Below, piece after piece: positions 47,404 through 57,352 of a stretch of DNA of 64,000 bases; position 1 is the first letter of the stretch, and the number at the start of each line of letters is the position of its first letter. Source of the DNA: Flavobacterium commune (GTDB lineage Bacteria > Bacteroidota > Bacteroidia > Flavobacteriales > Flavobacteriaceae); NCBI RefSeq assembly GCF_001857965.1, contig NZ_CP017774.1, positions 3,787,215-3,851,214 of the forward strand, read 5' to 3'. The notes below the pieces were generated by a model. It saw only the letters and a list, made by a program, of their open reading frames with translations. It was not told the origin of the DNA and made no database searches. A program made the position numbers and the translations under genes.

Positions 47404-47728
47404 TTTCAATAAATTCAGGGCTTAAAGAGCTAAAAAAAAATCAGAAAAAATAAAAAAATATGTAATTTCTTTCTAAAATTAAGACATATGTCAACAAAAT
47501 AAATTAGAAATTAGTATTATAAAACCTTTTGATTTTTTACAATGATTATTCAACCATTTTCAGTATTCAAAAAAACTTCTCAAATTGTAAGTGGTTAAAT
47601 AAACTAAATACTTTTCCAAACGAGCAAGAAAATTATAGAAAATAAGATTATAATCTTTAAATACCAATATCAGGTATATTCATCAAAAGAATGAAGTATT
47701 GAAAACTATATTTTATTTATAATTCTAA

Positions 47729-48724
47729 TTATCCTACAAATATTTTCAAAATCCAATTAATACACGAATCAATCCAATTGATATCACTTGTTGGATTAAC
47801 TATACCATAACCATGTCCCCCATTAGCATAGAAGAAAGATTCGACAGGAACTCTATTTTTTTGTAATGCAGCAATAAATAAAATTGAATTCTGTACTTTG
47901 ACTGTATTATCATCAACAGAATGGGTAATAAATGTCGGAGGAGTTTCCGAAGTTACTTGAAGTTCATTCGAATATTCATTAATCTTTTGAGGATCTATAG
48001 ATAAATTTGCTAATTTTTGTCTCGAGGTTTTCTTATCCATCAGAATTAGATTTAATTCTTTTGGGGATAACCCTTCTCCAATCAAATTGTATCTTGAAAC
48101 AAAATCAGTTAAACTATCTGCCATGCTGATAACTGGATAATTTAAAATCATAAAATCAGGACGCAAACTTATTTTTAAAGGATTGTCAATAAATTCTTTA
48201 TTAAAATGTGTGCCTGCGGTAGAAGCCAAATGACCTCCGGCAGAACTTCCAGCAATTCCAATTTTATTGGGATTGATACCAAACATTTTAAAATTTCTCC
48301 TTACTATCTGAATAGCACGTTGAGCATCTTGTAAAGGAACAATTTGTTTATTGATAACATACTCAGTATTGGGTAAACGATACTTTAAAACAAAAGCTGC
48401 AATACCTTTTTCATTTAATTTTTTAGCTATATCATAACCTTCGTGATTAATTGCTAAACCCAAATAAGCCCCACCAGGACAAATAATAACTCCTATTCCT
48501 GTAGATTTACTTTTATCGGGTAAAAAAACTGTTAAATCTGGAGTATGAACTCTTGTAACAAATGAAAATTCTTCTGTTTCTGTCGAAAAAATGTCGGTGG
48601 TATCTACATCTTTAGAATTAGGTATTTTTTCATCATAAAGTGGAATCACTTTTTGTACATTACTAATTGTAAAACACGATAATTGGTCTATATTTAAAGA
48701 TTGTTTTTTCATTTTTGAAATCAT
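47729..48724 (-). CDS. Alpha/beta-hydrolase esterase (acetyl-esterase/lipase type)
   Basis: 331 residues, or 327 from a second ATG at 48712. It has the oxyanion segment VIICPGGAYLGLAINHEGYD, the nucleophile elbow KIGIAGSSAGGHLAS, an Asp region (ITHSVDDNTVKV) and a His (YANGGHGYG), the full triad of carbohydrate acetyl-esterases. The N-terminus MKKQSLNIDQLSCFTIS is not a convincing signal peptide, although relatives are usually exported, so the start may be damaged or the protein cytoplasmic. It lies upstream of the lyase promoter in the same direction but apart from it. Removal of acetyl or other acyl groups from sugars is a guess. Confidence 0.8.
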   Translation of the reverse strand: MISKMKKQSLNIDQLSCFTISNVQKVIPLYDEKIPNSKDVDTTDIFSTETEEFSFVTRVHTPDLTVFLPDKSKSTGIGVIICPGGAYLGLAINHEGYDIAKKLNEKGIAAFVLKYRLPNTEYVINKQIVPLQDAQRAIQIVRRNFKMFGINPNKIGIAGSSAGGHLASTAGTHFNKEFIDNPLKISLRPDFMILNYPVISMADSLTDFVSRYNLIGEGLSPKELNLILMDKKTSRQKLANLSIDPQKINEYSNELQVTSETPPTFITHSVDDNTVKVQNSILFIAALQKNRVPVESFFYANGGHGYGIVNPTSDINWIDSCINWILKIFVG

Positions 48725-48977
48725 TTAGAGAATAAAAATATACTAAAACTACAAAATTTCATTTAGCGTACTTCAAAATCAAAACCAAAAGTACTATAAT
48801 TCAAGTCTATTAAATATCTATGATCGCAGTAATACGCCCCAATTAATCAAATTTTCTTCAAAGTATATATCAAAAATTACGTCTTTTATCAAACTATCCG
48901 AAAGCTAATTATCGCAAAAGTGGATGTACTAATTTAGCTTACAGTGTTAGTTAAGACTAAAATCTTAATTTTAACAC

Positions 48978-49277
48978 ATGAAACAAGAAAGAAAAATTTA
49001 CGATGCAGCCTTTAAGGTTAAAGCTGTAGAATTAAGTAACGAAAGAAGCAATTTGTCAGAGTTAGCCAGAGAACTTGGAATAAAAGTTTCTTTACTTTAT
49101 AAATGGCGCAAAGATTACCAAGAATATGGTGAAGGCAGTTTCCCTGGAAAAGGAAATTTAAAATTGACACCTGAACAGGAACGTATTCACGAATTGGAGA
49201 AAAAATTGAAAGATGCAGAAATGGAACGTGATATATTAAAAAAAGCAATCAGCATTTTCTCCAAGAGCGGTCGATGA
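48978..49277 (+). CDS. IS3-family transposase OrfA
   Basis: 99 residues. An N-terminal helix-turn-helix (YDAAFKVKAVELSNERSNLSEL, then LLYKWRKDYQ) and a C-terminal leucine-zipper stretch (IHELEKKLKDAEMERDILKKA) are standard for OrfA. Its stop overlaps the orfB start as ATGA, which fits translational coupling or a -1 frameshift to make OrfAB. Confidence 0.92.
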   Translation: MKQERKIYDAAFKVKAVELSNERSNLSELARELGIKVSLLYKWRKDYQEYGEGSFPGKGNLKLTPEQERIHELEKKLKDAEMERDILKKAISIFSKSGR

Positions 49278-50152
49278 AATACAGGTTCATTAAGAACCAT
49301 GAAAGCCAGTTTACGATTGAGAAAATGTGTTTGATTTTAAAAATCAGTTCAAGTGGCTATTATAAATGGAAAAGCAGGGTTGTTTCAGAAAGACTACTAA
49401 AAAAGAATATGCTGAAAGAAAAAATAAAAGCTCTTTATTTTGAATTTAAGCAACGTTATGGTAGTCCAAGAATAACATCTGAGCTACATGCTTTAGGATA
49501 TCGAATATCACGATTTACTGTCGCAAAATACATGAGACAACTTGGCTTACGGAGTAAAGTAAGTAAGAAATTTAAAGTTACAACCAATTCAAAACATAAT
49601 TATCTAATTGTTGATAATGTGCTCAATAGAAACTTTATGGTAACTAAACCTTCAGAAGTATGGGTGTCCGATATTACCTATATTCAAACAAAAGAAGGTT
49701 TTTTGTATTTAACAACTGTAATTGATTTATATGACCGAAAATTAATTGGCTGGAGTTTGAGCAATACAATGAGCACGAATGACACATCACTAGCTGCTTG
49801 GCGAATGGCAATAAAAAACAGAGCTATCAAAAAAGGATTAATATTTCATTCCGATCAAGGTGTACAATATGCTACTAAGAGATTTGCTAATACTATTAAG
49901 TCTTATGGAGTAATCCGGAGTATGAGTAGAAAAGGGAATTGCTGGGATAATGCAGTGGCTGAAAGTTTCTTTAAATCTCTCAAAACAGAACTTATCTACG
50001 GAAATAAGTTACTATCAAAAGAACAAATGAAACTTGAAATATTTGAATATATTGAAATATGGTACAACAGAAAAAGAAGACATCGTGCTTTGAATTATAA
50101 AACAATAGAGGAGTTCAATTATCAAAACGATATTTACAAAAATGTAGCTTAA
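49274..50152 (+). CDS. IS3-family transposase OrfB (DDE integrase core)
   Basis: 292 residues with an HTH_21-like N-terminus (QRYGSPRITSELHALGYRIS) and an integrase core: WVSDITYIQTKEGFLYLTTV (Asp), FHSDQGVQYA (Asp) and NAVAESFFKSLKTEL (Glu). No interruption, in contrast to the IS3 copy at 3883. Confidence 0.94.
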   Translation: MKYRFIKNHESQFTIEKMCLILKISSSGYYKWKSRVVSERLLKKNMLKEKIKALYFEFKQRYGSPRITSELHALGYRISRFTVAKYMRQLGLRSKVSKKFKVTTNSKHNYLIVDNVLNRNFMVTKPSEVWVSDITYIQTKEGFLYLTTVIDLYDRKLIGWSLSNTMSTNDTSLAAWRMAIKNRAIKKGLIFHSDQGVQYATKRFANTIKSYGVIRSMSRKGNCWDNAVAESFFKSLKTELIYGNKLLSKEQMKLEIFEYIEIWYNRKRRHRALNYKTIEEFNYQNDIYKNVA

Positions 50153-50338
50153 CTTAAACTGTAATTTTTATTTGCATATCCACCGTAATCAACTAAAAAT
50201 AATAAATTCCTTAATCCAATTTTCAAAATTTGTTTTCAACATTTTTTGTACTAGTTTGTCATAAAAAAGCATACCTTTGTCTTTGAATTAATTAAGAATT
50301 ATAACTTAAATTTAAGCGGATTTAAACCAGCCTAGAAC

Positions 50339-50391
50339 TTTCAATATTTATAAAAATAGCGAAAATCTTTATGGCACATCCGTGGCACAGC
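50339..50391 (+). repeat. Right copy of imperfect 53-bp direct repeat
   Basis: Partner of 3348-3400, same orientation, about 45 of 53 bases equal. It lies 50 bp before the tRNA-Ser fragment. The rest of 50183-50441 shows no gene. Confidence 0.65.
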
Positions 50392-50441
50392 AATTAAAAA
50401 AATATTAGAAATGCAGTATAAAAGTGGGATGTAACTGTTTT

Positions 50442-50463
50442 GTTCGAATCCCTCTTTCTCCGC
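50442..50463 (+). repeat. tRNA-Ser 3'-end fragment (candidate attR)
   Basis: Identical over 22 nt to 3223-3244. The preceding bases (AAGTGGGATGTAACTGTTTT) do not continue the tRNA, so this is only the 3' end, not a gene. A terminator follows as it would after a tRNA. Confidence 0.75.
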
Positions 50464-50470
50464 GGAATCA

Positions 50471-50508
50471 AACCCTAACAACTACAAATCAGTTGGTTAG
50501 GGTTTTTT
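50471..50508 (+). terminator. Terminator following the tRNA-Ser fragment
   Basis: AACCCTAAC pairs with GTTAGGGTT, then six T residues. It parallels the AACCCTG/CAGGGTT terminator after the intact tRNA at 3301. Confidence 0.75.
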
Positions 50509-50584
50509 ATTTACAATATATCCTCACATTATCCCCACAATTTTCATGAAAAATAATTACTAATTTTACATTAAAACAGTAATT

Positions 50585-50782
50585 ATGAAAACTCAAGTAT
50601 CCGTAAAACATATAGTTATTGATTTCATTTACCTTAAAAATCAATTAAAAGACTTGTTTAAAGACAAGAAAGAATACCAACCTATCATTGATTTTCTTTA
50701 CGATAAAGATTATTTAGACGATGAATTAGACTTTCCTTTTCCAAAACTAAAAGATATATATCTAACAAGCTACTGGACTTAA
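50585..50782 (+). CDS. Small hypothetical protein, possibly truncated
   Basis: 65 residues, MKTQVSVKHIVIDFIYLKNQ, then an acidic middle (DKDYLDDELDFPFPKLKDIY). I recognise no family. The start is plausible (TAATTATGAAAACTC). Translation past the stop in the same frame stays open for another ~40 codons with protein-like text (GFYASLINIGKAVPKLIKKL), so the stop at 50780 may be a mutation in a longer gene. It lies just outside the proposed island end. Confidence 0.4.
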   Translation: MKTQVSVKHIVIDFIYLKNQLKDLFKDKKEYQPIIDFLYDKDYLDDELDFPFPKLKDIYLTSYWT

Positions 50783-50951
50783 ATCTACCCTATCGAAGGT
50801 GGTTTTTACGCAAGTCTTATTAATATTGGAAAAGCCGTACCAAAGCTCATTAAAAAACTTGTATTCTTTTTTATAAATTTAATAACTCACGATCTCTTAT
50901 AATAATGATTAGACATTTATTTGATTTCAATTAAACTTATTTCACCATTTA

Positions 50952-51467
50952 CTACCTCCCAAAATCATCCTGTAAACGAACGATATCCTCTTCATCGGAA
51001 GGATTTTCTCGATCGGTGTGCTGCCAGATTTCAGCAACAACTCCCCATGAATCCAAACCAATTAGACGATGGCGTTCTCCTTTATTCATTTGAATAAAAT
51101 CTCCGGGGGTAAGCTGTTGAATTTCTCCTTCTTCATCTGTTGAACTTGTTTTTACACCCACAATACCGGCTACAATTTTCCAGATTTCAGCCCTGCGAAA
51201 ATGATATTGCCATGACAATCGCTTATCTGGAGCAACAACTAATATTTTAGGGCTTAGCTTATTTGTTATCTTTATTTTATCCATTTCAAGATGAGGAAAA
51301 AATTTTGCGGCAAAAACAGCTGCCTGATTTTCATCAATTACGAAAAAACCGCCCCAGGGTCTTGTTGCATCTTGTTGAACAATAGTAAAATTCTGCTTCT
51401 TTAATTCTGCTGCAATCTGTTCGAAAATTACTTTTTTATCAATAGTATTAGATATATTCAAATTCAT
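50952..51467 (-). CDS. Cupin-domain sugar isomerase-like protein
   Basis: 171 residues resembling the cupin of type II phosphomannose isomerases: TRPWGGFFVID, then RLSWQYHFRRAEIWKIVAG (metal ligands in HxxRxE-like spacing), LTPGDFIQMNKGERHRLIG and WGVVAEIWQH. It is cytoplasmic. It lies 23 bp after kduD paralog 2, at the end of the right-hand polysaccharide operon. Since no KduI or KdgF is seen in the window, it is a candidate for the isomerisation step between unsaturated uronate and the KduD substrate (inferred). A sugar-phosphate isomerase role is the alternative. Confidence 0.7.
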   Translation of the reverse strand: MNLNISNTIDKKVIFEQIAAELKKQNFTIVQQDATRPWGGFFVIDENQAAVFAAKFFPHLEMDKIKITNKLSPKILVVAPDKRLSWQYHFRRAEIWKIVAGIVGVKTSSTDEEGEIQQLTPGDFIQMNKGERHRLIGLDSWGVVAEIWQHTDRENPSDEEDIVRLQDDFGR

Positions 51468-51490
51468 TTTTAATTTCTTTAAAACAACTA

Positions 51491-52273
51491 TTATTCGTTA
51501 GAGGGTTTTCCAATAGTAGCCAAAATTCCTCCATCTACATAAATTACCTGACCGTTCACAAAATTGCTGGCTTCAGATGCTAAGAAAACTGCTGTTCCGG
51601 CTAAATCTTCCGGATTTCCCCAACGTCCTGCTGGTGTCCTGCTAATGATAAAATCGTTAAACGGATGACCATCCACGCGAATTGGCGCTGTTTGTGACGT
51701 AGCAAAATAGCCTGGTCCAATAGCATTTATCTGAATATTATGTTTTGCCCATTCAGTAGCTAAATTTCTGGTTAGCATTTTTAATCCTCCTTTGGCCGAA
51801 GCATAAGCACTCACATTATCACGACCTAATTCACTCATCATTGAACAGATATTGATTATCTTACCCGACTGACGCGCAATCATTCCTTTGGCAACCAATT
51901 TAGACATGATAAATGGTCCCACTAAATCTACGTCAATTACTTTACGGAAATCAGAAACCGGCATATCGATAGCTAAAACACGTAAAATAATTCCGGCATT
52001 GTTAACCAAAATATCAATTTTACCATGATTGGCTACCATGGCAGCCACTTGCTTTTCGGCTTCTACCTCATCAGTTACATCAAAAACATAGCCTGTAGCT
52101 GTAAAACCTGATTTTCTATAGTGCTCAATAGCCACATCCAAAGGTTCCTGAACATTATTGGTAATGATTAATTCTGCTCCGGCTTTGGCTAATCCTTCAG
52201 CCATTGCCATTCCTAATCCGTGAATTCCTCCTGTTATTAACGCTGTTTTACCTTCAAGGTTAAATAAATTCAT
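51491..52273 (-). CDS. kduD: KduD-type short-chain dehydrogenase, paralog 2
   Basis: 260 residues, about three-quarters identical to the copy at 25417 by eye, including ICSMMSELGRD, YASAKGG (YxxxK), TSQTAPIRVDGHPFN and the same C-terminus. Differences cluster in the first 100 residues. It should reduce 2,5-diketo-3-deoxygluconate or a related uronate intermediate. It overlaps the sugar porter gene by 14 bp and precedes the cupin gene, so it belongs to the right-hand locus, which has its own uronate branch. Confidence 0.87.
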   Translation of the reverse strand: MNLFNLEGKTALITGGIHGLGMAMAEGLAKAGAELIITNNVQEPLDVAIEHYRKSGFTATGYVFDVTDEVEAEKQVAAMVANHGKIDILVNNAGIILRVLAIDMPVSDFRKVIDVDLVGPFIMSKLVAKGMIARQSGKIINICSMMSELGRDNVSAYASAKGGLKMLTRNLATEWAKHNIQINAIGPGYFATSQTAPIRVDGHPFNDFIISRTPAGRWGNPEDLAGTAVFLASEASNFVNGQVIYVDGGILATIGKPSNE

Positions 52274-53639
52274 TTTGTTCTACTTTAAAATTATTTTGAT
52301 TACGATTTAATTCACTTTGTGTCGAAAGACTTTCTGATAATTCTTCCAGGGTTCTTCCTTTGGTTTCCGGCATTTTAAAGAAAACCCAAAGCAATTGCCA
52401 AACCATCATCAGACAAAAAATACTAAAAACGGTTGTTGCTCCAATTTCTTTAAACAAAAACGGAATAAAAGAAGGAATCAAGGCTGCCAAAACCCAATGA
52501 ACGGATGTTCCAAAAGAAGTTCCTGCTGCTCTGAGTTTGTTAGGAAATAATTCGGAAATAAATACCCAAATTACTGACCCCTGACCTACAGCATGTGATG
52601 CTATGAATAAAAAGAAAAATAACGGTACAGCCATCCCTTTCCATTCAAAATAAAAAGCCATAGTTACTAATCCTAAAGAAATCACATATCCAACAGAACC
52701 TAAATACATCAGGGTCTTTCTTCCATATTTGTCAATCAATGAAATTCCAATCAGCGTAAAAATTAGGTTTACTACGCCAATCCCGATGCTACTGAAAAAA
52801 GAAGCCGATTTTTCAAGACCCGCCAATTCAAAAATACGCGGCGCATAGTATAAGAAAGCATTAATTCCTGAAAACTGATTGAATAAGGCAATAAAGAAAG
52901 CTAATAACAATGGCTTTCTATATTTTTTCATAAAAATAGACTCATCGAGTACTTCATGCTGTTTTTCATTTTCCATTGCTGCAATTTCTGATGCTACTTC
53001 TTCATCTGAATTGACTTGTTTTAAAATAGCAATCGCTTTTTCACGGTCTTTTTTATACTCAAAAATCCAACGCGGACTTTCCGGAATTCCGAAAACCAAT
53101 AAAGTATATATTAAAGCCGGAGCAGATTGTACTCCTAACATCCATCGCCAGGAATTCTCGCCAATATCCTGTAATAAATAATTCGATAGAAAAGCTATCA
53201 AAATACCAAATACGATATTGAACTGATACAATGCAACTAATTTCCCTCTGTCTTTTGCCGGAGCAATCTCAGAAACATAAGTTGGTGCTGCAATAGTTGA
53301 AGCTCCAATTCCAAGTCCTCCTAAAAATCGGAAAATTGAAAAAACAACAGCATCATTTGCAAAAGCAGTTCCTACAGCCGAAAGAAAGAACAAAACACCT
53401 ATTAATACTAATGTTTTCTTTCTTCCTAAAATATTGGTAGGAATAGCTCCAAAAACAGCTCCAATTACTGTTCCCCAAAGTGCCGAAGACATAACCACCA
53501 ATCCATGGTACAAATCTGAAGATCCCCATAATTGCTGCAATTGTTTGTCGGCTCCCGAAATGACTACGGTATCAAAACCAAATAGAAATCCGGCCAATGC
53601 TACAACTATAGACCAGTATATTATTTTTTTGTTTTTCAT
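52260..53639 (-). CDS. MFS sugar porter (SP family, sugar:H+ symporter)
   Basis: 459 residues with 12 membrane segments. Sugar porter signatures are GRKKTLVLIG after segment 2, PTYVSEIAPAKDRGKLVALYQ, PESPRWIFEYKK before the central loop, NQFSGINAFLYYAP, DKYGRKTLMYLG and FKMPETKGRTLEELSE at the end. It imports a monosaccharide, plausibly the free uronate or hexose released by GH88 or GH97. It is followed by kduD paralog 2 with a 14-bp overlap. Confidence 0.92.
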   Translation of the reverse strand: MKNKKIIYWSIVVALAGFLFGFDTVVISGADKQLQQLWGSSDLYHGLVVMSSALWGTVIGAVFGAIPTNILGRKKTLVLIGVLFFLSAVGTAFANDAVVFSIFRFLGGLGIGASTIAAPTYVSEIAPAKDRGKLVALYQFNIVFGILIAFLSNYLLQDIGENSWRWMLGVQSAPALIYTLLVFGIPESPRWIFEYKKDREKAIAILKQVNSDEEVASEIAAMENEKQHEVLDESIFMKKYRKPLLLAFFIALFNQFSGINAFLYYAPRIFELAGLEKSASFFSSIGIGVVNLIFTLIGISLIDKYGRKTLMYLGSVGYVISLGLVTMAFYFEWKGMAVPLFFFLFIASHAVGQGSVIWVFISELFPNKLRAAGTSFGTSVHWVLAALIPSFIPFLFKEIGATTVFSIFCLMMVWQLLWVFFKMPETKGRTLEELSESLSTQSELNRNQNNFKVEQNEFI

Positions 53640-53712
53640 TTTAATTTTTGTTTGGTTAATTTTTATTCTTTCTAATTGAATTTATAAGTCAATAATGGTT
53701 TCTCACCTGCTT

Positions 53713-54911
53713 TCAGTTTTTATACCTTAACAAAGCTTCTACATAATAGTAATCGCCATAAATGATGGAAGCATCAATTTCTGAACCGGCAGGTTTGTGT
53801 CCTGTTGAATGTAGTAAAAGTGCGGTATTCGTATTTTACTTTGATAATTATCCGAAAGCTCTTTTAACATTCCTTCGGCCTTATCCAAATATTCTTTGGC
53901 CAACACGCTATCCTGGGTATAAGTTGACAATTCCAAAAGAGCCGAAGCTACAACTGCAGCTGCCGAAGCATCTCTGGGCGCATTTGGTATCGCTGGATCA
54001 TCAAAATCCCAATACGGAATCAAATCCTTTGGCAATCGGTCTAAATAAACACGGCTAACCTTATGCGCAAAATCTAAAAATTTAGGATCTTTTGTTTCTC
54101 TGTAAACCATCGTATAACCGTATATAGCCCAGGATTGACCGCGAGCCCACATACTGCTATCACTATAGCCCTGATGTGTTACCCCCTTTATTTTTTTGCC
54201 TGTTTCTTTATCATAAACTACTACATGGTACGAAGTATAATCAGGTCTGAAATGATTCTTCATCGTGACTGTAGCATGACTAACAGCCATATCATACAAT
54301 GATTTACTACCTCCATTTTTAGATGCCCAAAACAATAGTTCCAGATTAATCATGTTGTCCATGATCGTATTATGTTGTGGCCATTCCATATTAGGGACTT
54401 CACGAGGCCAGGACAAGATTGTACCCACTTTTAGATTGAAAAGTGTAGCCAGAGTATCGGCTGTTTTTAAAATCACTTTTTTGTATTCCGGATTTTTTGT
54501 CAAACGATAACCATTCCCATAACTATTGAAAACCTGAAAACCTAAATCGTGATCTAATGCAGGAGTGACAGCAAGTGGTGCTAAATAATTGGTGAATTTA
54601 TCTGCAGCGGTTTCCCATTTATGGTCCGCCGTAGATTCATATAAATACCAAAGTTGACCCGGCCAAAAACCACTTGTCCAATCCTTATAATCTACAAATT
54701 TCCATTGCTTACTTTCAAATGGAATACTCCTTGGAATCGAACCATCATTGGGTATTAATTTTAAGGCATTCGACGATTGTTTCACACAATAAGCTAATTG
54801 TGCATCCACATCCAATTTATCATCCAATTTAGTATTAGTAATAGTACTTCCACAGCCCACCAGCATTAAAGTTGCAACAATGGAACCTAAAATTTGTTGT
54901 TTAATATTCAT
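53713..54911 (-). pseudogene. GH88 unsaturated glucuronyl hydrolase (lipoprotein), one frameshift near the C-terminus
   Basis: About 399 residues when corrected. The signal MNIKQQILGSIVATLMLVGC has a lipobox. Motifs match the paralog at 29325: HDLGFQVFNSYGNGYRLT (Asp), TIMDNMINLELL (Asp), YSDSSMWARGQSWAIYGY and IPYWDFDDPAIPNAPRDASAA. The frame slips by one base at about 53826-53836. Read in the right frame, the end is HSTGHKPAGSEIDASIIYGD, then YYYVEALLRYKN and a stop at 53713-53715, matching the paralog. The enzyme is probably functional if the slip is an error. It lies between the sugar porter and GH127. Confidence 0.85.
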
Positions 54912-54931
54912 AGTAAATTATATATAAATCC

Positions 54932-56862
54932 TTATTTATTTAAATTCCAATAAACGATGTACCTTTCACGGTGTATATCATAAATTGGTTTCAAAGTATT
55001 CGCTGTTCCTTTTATTTTAAACTTTAGAACATTATCATTCTCCTTAACAATGCTTTTTTCTAATTTTTTTCCATCCAGATTCAACTGATTAGAAACACTT
55101 CCAGGAACATGGTAATCATAGGTATAATAATCATTATATAGCTTTGGATTACTATAAGGTCCTGGTTCAAGCATGCCTTCTGTTCCCATTGCACCAGCCA
55201 ACACTATAGGTCCATAGGTTACAGCCGCAACTTTGGGATTATCAGATGTTGGATTGACTTTGATTTGCATATCAAATGAAATTTCAATTGTATCTCCATT
55301 ATCCCATTTACGGTCTAATACTATATAATTCCCTGGCTTAGCTTTAATGGTTTGCTTTTTTTCCGTTTATTTTCACTTCAGCATTAGCTGCCCATGATGG
55401 ATATCTAATACTAATTGGCATACTAACCGGATTAGCAGTACTAAGAGTGAGTTGGGTATTGCCTAAATTTGGAAAATTGGTTTGCTGTTTTACGACAATT
55501 CCTTTTTCCTTCCAGTTCAATTCTGACGGAATAAAAAGATTTACATACAAACCTTTGTTATCATGGTAATAGATAAATTCCCCATATTTTGCCTGATTTT
55601 CAAAACCACTTCCCACACAACACCAAAATGAATTTTCGGGCGTACTGTAAACTTTATGTGCACCGGGTTTCATAGGCAGGAAATAAGCAATCATTCCCGT
55701 TTAGGATCCTGTTGCCCTAAGATGTGATTGTAAAGTGCTTTTTCATAATAATCCACATATTTTATTTGTGGGTTATAGCCATATAAATGGCGGGTAAGTT
55801 TTAACATATTATACACATTACAAGACTCTCCCGTATAACCGCTTAGATGTTCAGAAAGATGATCCGGTTCAAAAAATTTCTCCTTATCACTATTGCTACC
55901 CGTAATAAATGAGTGATGATTAACAACCGTATTCCAGAAGAATTCAGGAATCTCACGATTTTTGTCACCCCCTTCTAGTTCATAGTTACGGGAAAGCCCT
56001 ATCAATTTAGGAATGTAAGTATTGGCGTGTTTTTTATTGAGATTGTCTACTTTACTCAAAAGCGGATCCAGTGCTTCTTCATGATAAAAAAATTCGGCAA
56101 GAAATTTATATTTATTGTCTCCCGTAATTTCATATAGAGTATAAAAAGAGTCATTCATTCCGCCAAACTCATTTTTAAGCATTCTTTTACGCTCTTCATC
56201 AGTCAAAGGCTTCAGCTTTTCATAAGCCCAATCAGCCATTCCTTTAACGATTTCCAATGCTGGTTTACTATCACAATAAAGATATTGATCCATTAAACCC
56301 GAAAAAAGTTTGTGCTGGGTGTACCATGGCGCCCAAACACTTTTTCCTGCAATAGCTCGATCTATTAAGTTTTGAGGAAACGCACTTAAATAACCTTTTT
56401 GATTCAACACTTTTTGTACCTCAACTAATCCTGTAACTAAGCTGTCACTCTTAATTTTATACTTGTTCTCTCCCGTAGCAGCATATAATAAAGCCAAACC
56501 GGAAAGGATATGCCCGGTACTATGCCCCTAAGATCACAATCCAAAGATTCCCAACCGCCTAATTTATCAACCTTAAAATAACCTCCTTCCAAATCACTAA
56601 ATACACCTGCATTGGTTTTAAAACTGTGTAACAATCGCTTGGCATCAATACTCAAAATCCATTTACTTTCGCGCAGCATATTATCCTTAAATGGGCTGTC
56701 CAGTAATTTTACATCTTGGAGGTTAAATCCCAAAACCTTTGCATTTTTGGTATCATCCAGTTTTAATTTCCCCTCGTGTTGTCCGGGATAGTGCGATTGC
56801 CCATTCATATTTATTGACAATCCAACAACAAGAACTAAACATTTAATTGTACCGTATTTCAT
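54932..56862 (-). pseudogene. GH127 (DUF1680) beta-L-arabinofuranosidase-type hydrolase, three frameshifts
   Basis: Four frames join to ~640 residues. The N-terminal part (56437-56862) has a signal peptide and LGFNLQDVKLLDSPF, then GWESLDCDLRGH. The next (55691-56497) has HILSGLALLYAATGENKYK-type text and ESCNVYNMLKLTRHLYGY. The third (55344-55694) carries ENSFWCCVGSGFENQAKYG, the Cys-Cys zinc site of GH127. The last ends in VAAVTYGPIVLAGAMG. Single-base slips lie at ~56525 (G run), ~55701 (A run) and ~55355 (A7 run). The family hydrolyses beta-L-arabinofuranosides and related sugars; the real substrate is unknown here. Confidence 0.83.
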
Positions 56863-57289
56863 ATATTTTTTAAATTATTTTAGTTCTAATTTTAAGCTCT
56901 AAATAGTAACATTTATTAATTTTTGATTCGAAATTTTCTCCCTCTAAAATTCATTCAGCCGAATGATTTTCTCCCTTGATTTATACGCTGTTTTATTAGC
57001 ATCATAAAAACATTCAATGTTAGTCAGAATTAAAAACTTAATAGATAAATTATGATGCAAACACTATAAATTATAGTTCTTATGAGACAAAAACTAAGGA
57101 ATGCTACTCTTAACAGATTTTTTATCTTTTGGCTATCAAATACATGAGTAAAAACTATTATTTTCACTCCTATTTTATAGCTCCTTTTATTCTGAAAAAC
57201 AGAATCGAAATTTTAAATAAAAGTTCCATTTAAAATGAACTCATAACACCGTTAATTGACTTTTTAAAACAGAACGAATATTGTCCCTA

Positions 57290-57329
57290 AAAACAAAAAA
57301 AGCAGCTAATCTAACTAAGATTAACTGCT
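57290..57329 (-). terminator. Terminator after the alpha/beta hydrolase gene
   Basis: On the minus strand AGCAGTTAATCT and AGATTAGCTGCT form a stem followed by TTTTTTTG. It lies in the 490-bp gap 56863-57352. The gap also holds a TAGTGTTTGCAT element near 57058 on the minus strand that could start a separate GH127 transcript. Nothing else is recognisable there. Confidence 0.8.
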
Positions 57330-57352
57330 CCTTTAAATCATTTCGAATCGGG

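Larger units (their letters stand above)
48921..50182 (+). mobile_element. IS3-family (IS150-like) insertion sequence, apparently intact
   Basis: The element starts TGGATGTAC and ends GCATATCCA, with further inverted-repeat matches TTACAGT and TTAGTTAAG inside both ends. Both transposase frames are open and in -1 relation. No clear 3-4 bp target duplication is visible. It lies just inside the proposed right end of the island. Confidence 0.8.

Noticed and set aside
50420-50463. A second tRNA-Ser gene
   Set aside because: Only the last 22 nt match; there is no acceptor 5' strand, D arm or anticodon arm before it.
54932-56862. Four separate small genes
   Set aside because: Overlapping or adjacent frames carry successive parts of one GH127 protein in order.
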